This document shows, piece by piece, positions 5,307 to 8,617 of a stretch of DNA of 8,617 bases. Source of the DNA: Dehalococcoidia bacterium (GTDB taxonomy: Bacteria; Chloroflexota; Dehalococcoidia; Dehalococcoidales; RBG-16-60-22). Both the position numbers and the translations under genes were made by a program. Numbering within the stretch: position 1 is the first letter of the stretch; the number at the start of each line of letters is the position of its first letter. Location: positions 1-8,617 of the forward strand of contig JAUXAC010000033.1 in NCBI GenBank assembly GCA_030615035.1. Reading direction: 5' to 3'. A model generated the notes under the pieces. It ran no database searches, was not told the origin of the DNA, and was given only the letters and a program-made list of their open reading frames with translations.

Positions 5307-8300
5307 ATGAATAGAATAAAATTCCTCCTGGGCTTGATGGTTTTTGCGTTGCTTGTACAGGCTGTAGGAGCGCAGGTGGCCACCACGGTTTCTGTCAATC
5401 CCTCTTACTCAAATCTCAATCTAGAGGATTTATTCACCGTTGCCATAAACATAAGCACCACAGACCCTGTTTATGCAGTGGAGCTAAAGGTCTATTTTGA
5501 CCCAAGCGTTCTAAATGTTGAAAGTATAGCAGAAGGGGATTTTCTCAAAAAAGATGGAACTTTCACTTCAATGAAAATGTGTGAAGCTGGATGGCAGGAT
5601 GTCTGTCCTAAAATTGACAATGCCTTGGGGAAGATAGAATTTATGAACACAAGGTTAGGGGGGAACCGAACCACAGTTTCAGGGACAGGAAATCTGTTCA
5701 CCATTGATTTTGATACGATGGGGGCAGGAACCAGCCAAATAGGTATGGCTAGTGTCCAGCTATTAGACAATAATCTAAATGTTCTGGCATCCACAGCAAA
5801 CAACGGCTCTGCAAAGGTCAATACGCCGCCGACTATAAATGCGGTGGTGGTGAGCCCGAATCCTGCCTATACCCTGGATACCCTGGACTGCGGGTTCCTG
5901 GTCAATGACCCTGATGTTCTGGATACTGTCAAGGTCAATGTCACCTGGCTCAAGAACGGGGCTCCCTGGACAGAGGATGATGAGAATGAGATAGTTATTG
6001 CCTCATGGGAAAACACAAGCGCACAGGGTGATATAGAACCAGGGGATACTGTTAAGGGCGATACTTGGGTATGCAGGGCCACGGCATATGATGAGCTTTC
6101 AGAGGTTACCCAGGATTCCTCTGCAGTAATGATACAGAATTCCCTGCCCATTCTATCAGTCCTGCCAAACCAGGCAATGGATGAGGATGAGAACGGCATA
6201 TACAATGCAATTGACTTGGACACCTATTCCTCTGATGCGGACGGCGAAGCCCTGACATATTCCATTGTGAGCCACTCCAACCCCGGTTTGGTAGCCGCAA
6301 GCATTGACGGAAATTACCTAGACATAGCTGCCCCTGCCCAGGACCAGTCAGGGACAAACACCGTCTGCGTAAAGGCAAATGACGGTTCAGCTGACAGCAA
6401 CCAGGAATGCCTTGACATAACGATAAACCCTGTAAATGACCCACCCGTGCTTGCGGGAATCCCTGACAAATCAACTGATGAGGATACCTCGCCCCCTGAC
6501 AACTGGATAGACCTTTATGATTATGCAAACGATGTTGATAATACAGACCCCGAGCTTACCTTCACCATAACGGGCCAGACCAATCCAGGCCTGATTTCCT
6601 GCTCCATTGACTCCAACAGGTATGTGGACTGCGGAACCCCTGCCCAGGACCAGACAGGGTTTTCAGATGTGACGGTCCAGGTCTCTGACCCCGGAAGCCT
6701 TACAGACACGGACACCTTCAGGGTCACGGTCAATCCTGTAAACGACCCGCCAACACAGCCAGGGGTTGATGTTACCCCTGACAGCCCCTACACCAATAAT
6801 GATTTGCTCTGCAGCATTGCAACCCCGAGCGATGATGCTGACGGGGACTCTATAACATATACCTATGAATGGTACAAGAATGGTGAACTGCAGCCAGGCC
6901 TCACAACCAATACAGTGGGTTCAGCCAACACTGCAAAGAATCAGGTCTGGAAGTGTAGGGTAACCCCGAACGATGGTGAAGCTAATGGGCCTTCTGGTGA
7001 GGACGAGGTAACAATCCTGAACTCAAGGCCCGTGGCAAGCAATCTTAGTCTTACACCAGCAAACCCTGTTACCTCGGATAACCTTGTGGGCTCCTATTCC
7101 TATTCAGATGATGATTTAGACCCTGAATCCGGTTCTGAAATAAGGTGGTACAAGAATGGGGCTCTGGAAAGCGCATACAATGACCTGAGCACTGTTCCCT
7201 CTTTAGCAACAGCAAAGGGCGAGGATTGGTATTTTACTATCAAACCAAATGACGGAACTGATTTCTTCGGGTATTTGATATTTTCACCTATTGTCACAAT
7301 CCAGAACTCCCCCCCGGAGCTTTCTCCCATAGGGGACAAGGCTGTTCTGGAAACAAATACCCTGGCGTTCACTGTTTCGGCAACAGATGATGATTCTGAT
7401 ACCCTGGTATACGGGACGAATGCAGGCTTCGGGACATTCAATACTAATACAGGGGAATTCAGCTGGGCAACGGGATGGTATGATGCAGGGTTTTACACTG
7501 TTATATTTAATGTGACTGACGGGACTGAGACAGTGGAGGAGGTTACAACAATTACAGTAAATAACAATAACAGGCCTCCCAGCATAGATTCCTATTCTCC
7601 CCTGGCTGCAGTGCTGAACACCAGGACAGGCAGGGTCTTGAGTTTCAGCCATACATCCTCTGACCAGGACCTTGATGATACCCTTACGTATTCCTGGAGG
7701 GTGAACGAGACAGAGAGAGCAGCAACGCAAAACTGGGCATTCAATCCTGACCCCCTTCTTTCGGACTGCGGGGACAGGGAGGTAAAGCTTGTTGTAACTG
7801 ACTCCCATGATGAGGTTTCCCAGGCATGGACCGTTAATGTGAAGCTTTCAGGTGATGTGGATCTGAACGGGGACGTGGATATCTTTGACCTGGCTGCTGT
7901 TGGACTGGCCTATGGGAGCAGGCCGGAGGACCCCAACTGGAACGCGAACGCGGACCTGCACACCTTGGTAACCGAGGGAGGCCCGGAGGGCAACGGCAAG
8001 ATTGACATCTTCGACCTGGCTACTGTCGGGCTGAACTACGGGAAGAGCTGGGGTTTAACAGCAAGATTTCAGCTAGTTTCATCCGACTGCAGCGGCGCCA
8101 GCGTAACCCTCACAGTCAGAAACGTTGGCACAAAAACGATAGCAACAGGCGATGTAACAGTAACAAGGACAAGCCCCAGTGGTGGAAGCCCCGCATTGTC
8201 TGCCGACATAGCTCCTGGTGCAACTGGCACAATTACTGACACCTGCACTGCCGGAAGCATGTGCATCTACAGGGTAATGGCATGCGGCCAGTCCCAGGAA

Positions 8301-8318
8301 ATGTACGCCCAGTGTTAG
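5307..8318 (+). CDS. Secreted cohesin - Ig/cadherin-like repeats - dockerin protein (1003 aa)
   Basis: Probable extracellular structural linker. ATG 5307 is preferred over the in-frame TTG at 5301 because it gives a standard signal peptide (MNRIKFLLGLMVF...VGA, cleavage near 22). Residues about 24-171 are a cohesin (AVELKVYFDPSVL) with the Cys pair C92/C100. Then come stacked beta domains: Ig-like with a likely disulfide (174-277), two cadherin-like domains ending in PVNDPP (about 281-378 and 379-480), two Ig-like with WYKNG (481-572, 573-667), a putative-Ig domain with GEFSWATG (669-754) and a PKD-like domain (about 755-848). Residues 849-915 are a dockerin with loops DVDLNGDVDIFD and NGKIDIFDLATVGLNYG. 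The last 88 residues are a CARDB-like beta domain (VTLTVRNVGTKTI) of the kind found at the ends of archaeal surface proteins. There is no membrane helix at the C-terminus. Module order (cohesin first, dockerin late) is the reverse of the 891-aa protein. It is transcribed divergently from the anchored cohesin. Confidence 0.94.
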   Translation: MNRIKFLLGLMVFALLVQAVGAQVATTVSVNPSYSNLNLEDLFTVAINISTTDPVYAVELKVYFDPSVLNVESIAEGDFLKKDGTFTSMKMCEAGWQDVCPKIDNALGKIEFMNTRLGGNRTTVSGTGNLFTIDFDTMGAGTSQIGMASVQLLDNNLNVLASTANNGSAKVNTPPTINAVVVSPNPAYTLDTLDCGFLVNDPDVLDTVKVNVTWLKNGAPWTEDDENEIVIASWENTSAQGDIEPGDTVKGDTWVCRATAYDELSEVTQDSSAVMIQNSLPILSVLPNQAMDEDENGIYNAIDLDTYSSDADGEALTYSIVSHSNPGLVAASIDGNYLDIAAPAQDQSGTNTVCVKANDGSADSNQECLDITINPVNDPPVLAGIPDKSTDEDTSPPDNWIDLYDYANDVDNTDPELTFTITGQTNPGLISCSIDSNRYVDCGTPAQDQTGFSDVTVQVSDPGSLTDTDTFRVTVNPVNDPPTQPGVDVTPDSPYTNNDLLCSIATPSDDADGDSITYTYEWYKNGELQPGLTTNTVGSANTAKNQVWKCRVTPNDGEANGPSGEDEVTILNSRPVASNLSLTPANPVTSDNLVGSYSYSDDDLDPESGSEIRWYKNGALESAYNDLSTVPSLATAKGEDWYFTIKPNDGTDFFGYLIFSPIVTIQNSPPELSPIGDKAVLETNTLAFTVSATDDDSDTLVYGTNAGFGTFNTNTGEFSWATGWYDAGFYTVIFNVTDGTETVEEVTTITVNNNNRPPSIDSYSPLAAVLNTRTGRVLSFSHTSSDQDLDDTLTYSWRVNETERAATQNWAFNPDPLLSDCGDREVKLVVTDSHDEVSQAWTVNVKLSGDVDLNGDVDIFDLAAVGLAYGSRPEDPNWNANADLHTLVTEGGPEGNGKIDIFDLATVGLNYGKSWGLTARFQLVSSDCSGASVTLTVRNVGTKTIATGDVTVTRTSPSGGSPALSADIAPGATGTITDTCTAGSMCIYRVMACGQSQEMYAQC
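5566..5654 (+). repeat. Cohesin DNA block, copy in the 1003-aa gene
   Basis: Block encoding the Cys-pair segment, in inverted orientation relative to the two minus-strand copies (3522-3610 and 4398-4486). About 82 of 89 positions match the 3522-3610 copy. Such inverted copies less than 2.1 kb apart can pair and support gene conversion or inversion. Confidence 0.85.
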
Positions 8319-8418
8319 GACAGGATGTTGACTGTACCCCCTATAAATTGCCTGGGAATCTCCGTTCTCATGGTTTGAGAGCTGTTAAGCTTTTATTTCT
8401 TTGCTCCAATATAAAGCC
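8319..8418 (+). promoter_or_regulatory. Intergenic region: terminator/promoter before the last gene
   Basis: The 100 bases between the two plus-strand genes hold a T-rich stretch CTTTTATTTCTTT (8390-8402). It may end the upstream transcript and also act as the TATA region of the next gene: its centre is about 26 bases before ATG 8419, which predicts a leaderless mRNA. No ribosome site is seen before that ATG, which agrees. AAGCTTTTA here is the reverse of the core in the other promoters. Nothing else is recognised. Confidence 0.4.
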
Positions 8419-8617
8419 ATGGGGTTGAAGTATATTTTCTTGGCTTTAGTGATATTGTTTGTCTTGCTTAGTGCCTCTGCTGCGGAGGTGCAGGGTGCTT
8501 TTCATCCCGATACTTGGGTTAACCTGAACTGGATGCCGGGAGATTTTGCGGCGCCAGTCAATGGGCATAAAGTTTACTTTAGTGAGAGCTTCGACGACGG
8601 CATTGGCGGTATTGCCC
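8419..8617 (+). CDS. Secreted protein, N-terminal 66 residues only (cut by window edge)
   Basis: The frame is open from ATG 8419 to the window end. Residues 1-21 form a signal peptide (MGLKYIFLALVILFVLLSAS, then A). Residues 26-60 (GAFHPDTWVNLNW, MPGDFAAPVNGHKVYFSES, FDD) resemble a recurrent module of planctomycete and related bacterial surface proteins, often seen with LamG-type domains, whose usual form is DTW.NLSW.PGD.A..H.VYFG..FDDV. This is from memory of the family and was not searched. It lies 100 bases downstream of the 1003-aa gene on the same strand, so it may belong to the same surface cluster. Function and length are unknown. Confidence 0.75.
   Translation, partial: MGLKYIFLALVILFVLLSASAAEVQGAFHPDTWVNLNWMPGDFAAPVNGHKVYFSESFDDGIGGIA

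Noticed and set aside
1470..8318. True cellulosome with glycoside hydrolases
   Set aside because: No catalytic domain or carbohydrate-binding module could be recognised in any of the three proteins, so an enzymatic role is not claimed.
8060..8318. C-terminal membrane anchor or archaeosortase signal on the 1003-aa protein
   Set aside because: The end is a CARDB-like beta domain finishing in MYAQC, with no hydrophobic helix or basic tail.

Overview
The window comes from an archaeon. The partial first gene is an archaeal/eukaryal-type flap endonuclease (FEN-1) ending in a PCNA-binding tail. The promoters have archaeal BRE/TATA layouts, and the secreted proteins are built from modules common in archaeal surface proteins (cohesin, dockerin, Ig/cadherin-like, CARDB-like). 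The Cys-rich repeat style and small surface-protein cluster resemble DPANN-type genomes, but that placement is an impression and not proven by this sequence.

Layout: 2-718 (+) is the C-terminal two thirds of FEN-1. Converging on it, with only nine bases between the stops, is 728-1378 (-), an unrecognised 216-aa protein. 1470-4145 (-) is an 891-aa secreted protein with an N-terminal dockerin, a cohesin, 115-residue Cys-rich tandem repeats and a two-fold C-terminal domain. 4224-5201 (-) is a 325-aa membrane-anchored protein with a Pro/Glu/Thr linker, a Cys-rich part, a Gly linker, a thrombospondin-1-like module and a C-terminal cohesin. Divergent to it, 5307-8318 (+) is a 1003-aa secreted protein with an N-terminal cohesin, about six Ig/cadherin-like domains, a dockerin and a CARDB-like end. 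8419-8617 (+) starts another secreted protein, cut by the window edge, with a module like those in planctomycete surface proteins. Every intergenic gap is about 105 bases or less and holds promoters; no RNA gene, CRISPR array or insertion sequence was seen.

The main result is a compact cohesin-dockerin locus. Two secreted proteins each carry both a cohesin and a dockerin, in opposite orders, and a third carries a cohesin on a membrane stalk. This is the parts list for a chain or network of proteins that could bind head to tail and be tethered to the cell by the anchored cohesin. No catalytic domain is present, so it looks more like a structural or adhesive surface assembly than a cellulosome. 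All three cohesins share an unusual segment with a Cys pair, and two of them are nearly identical in DNA there. Two of the minus-strand genes, and more weakly the plus-strand 1003-aa gene, share a TATA-centred promoter element, which suggests common regulation.
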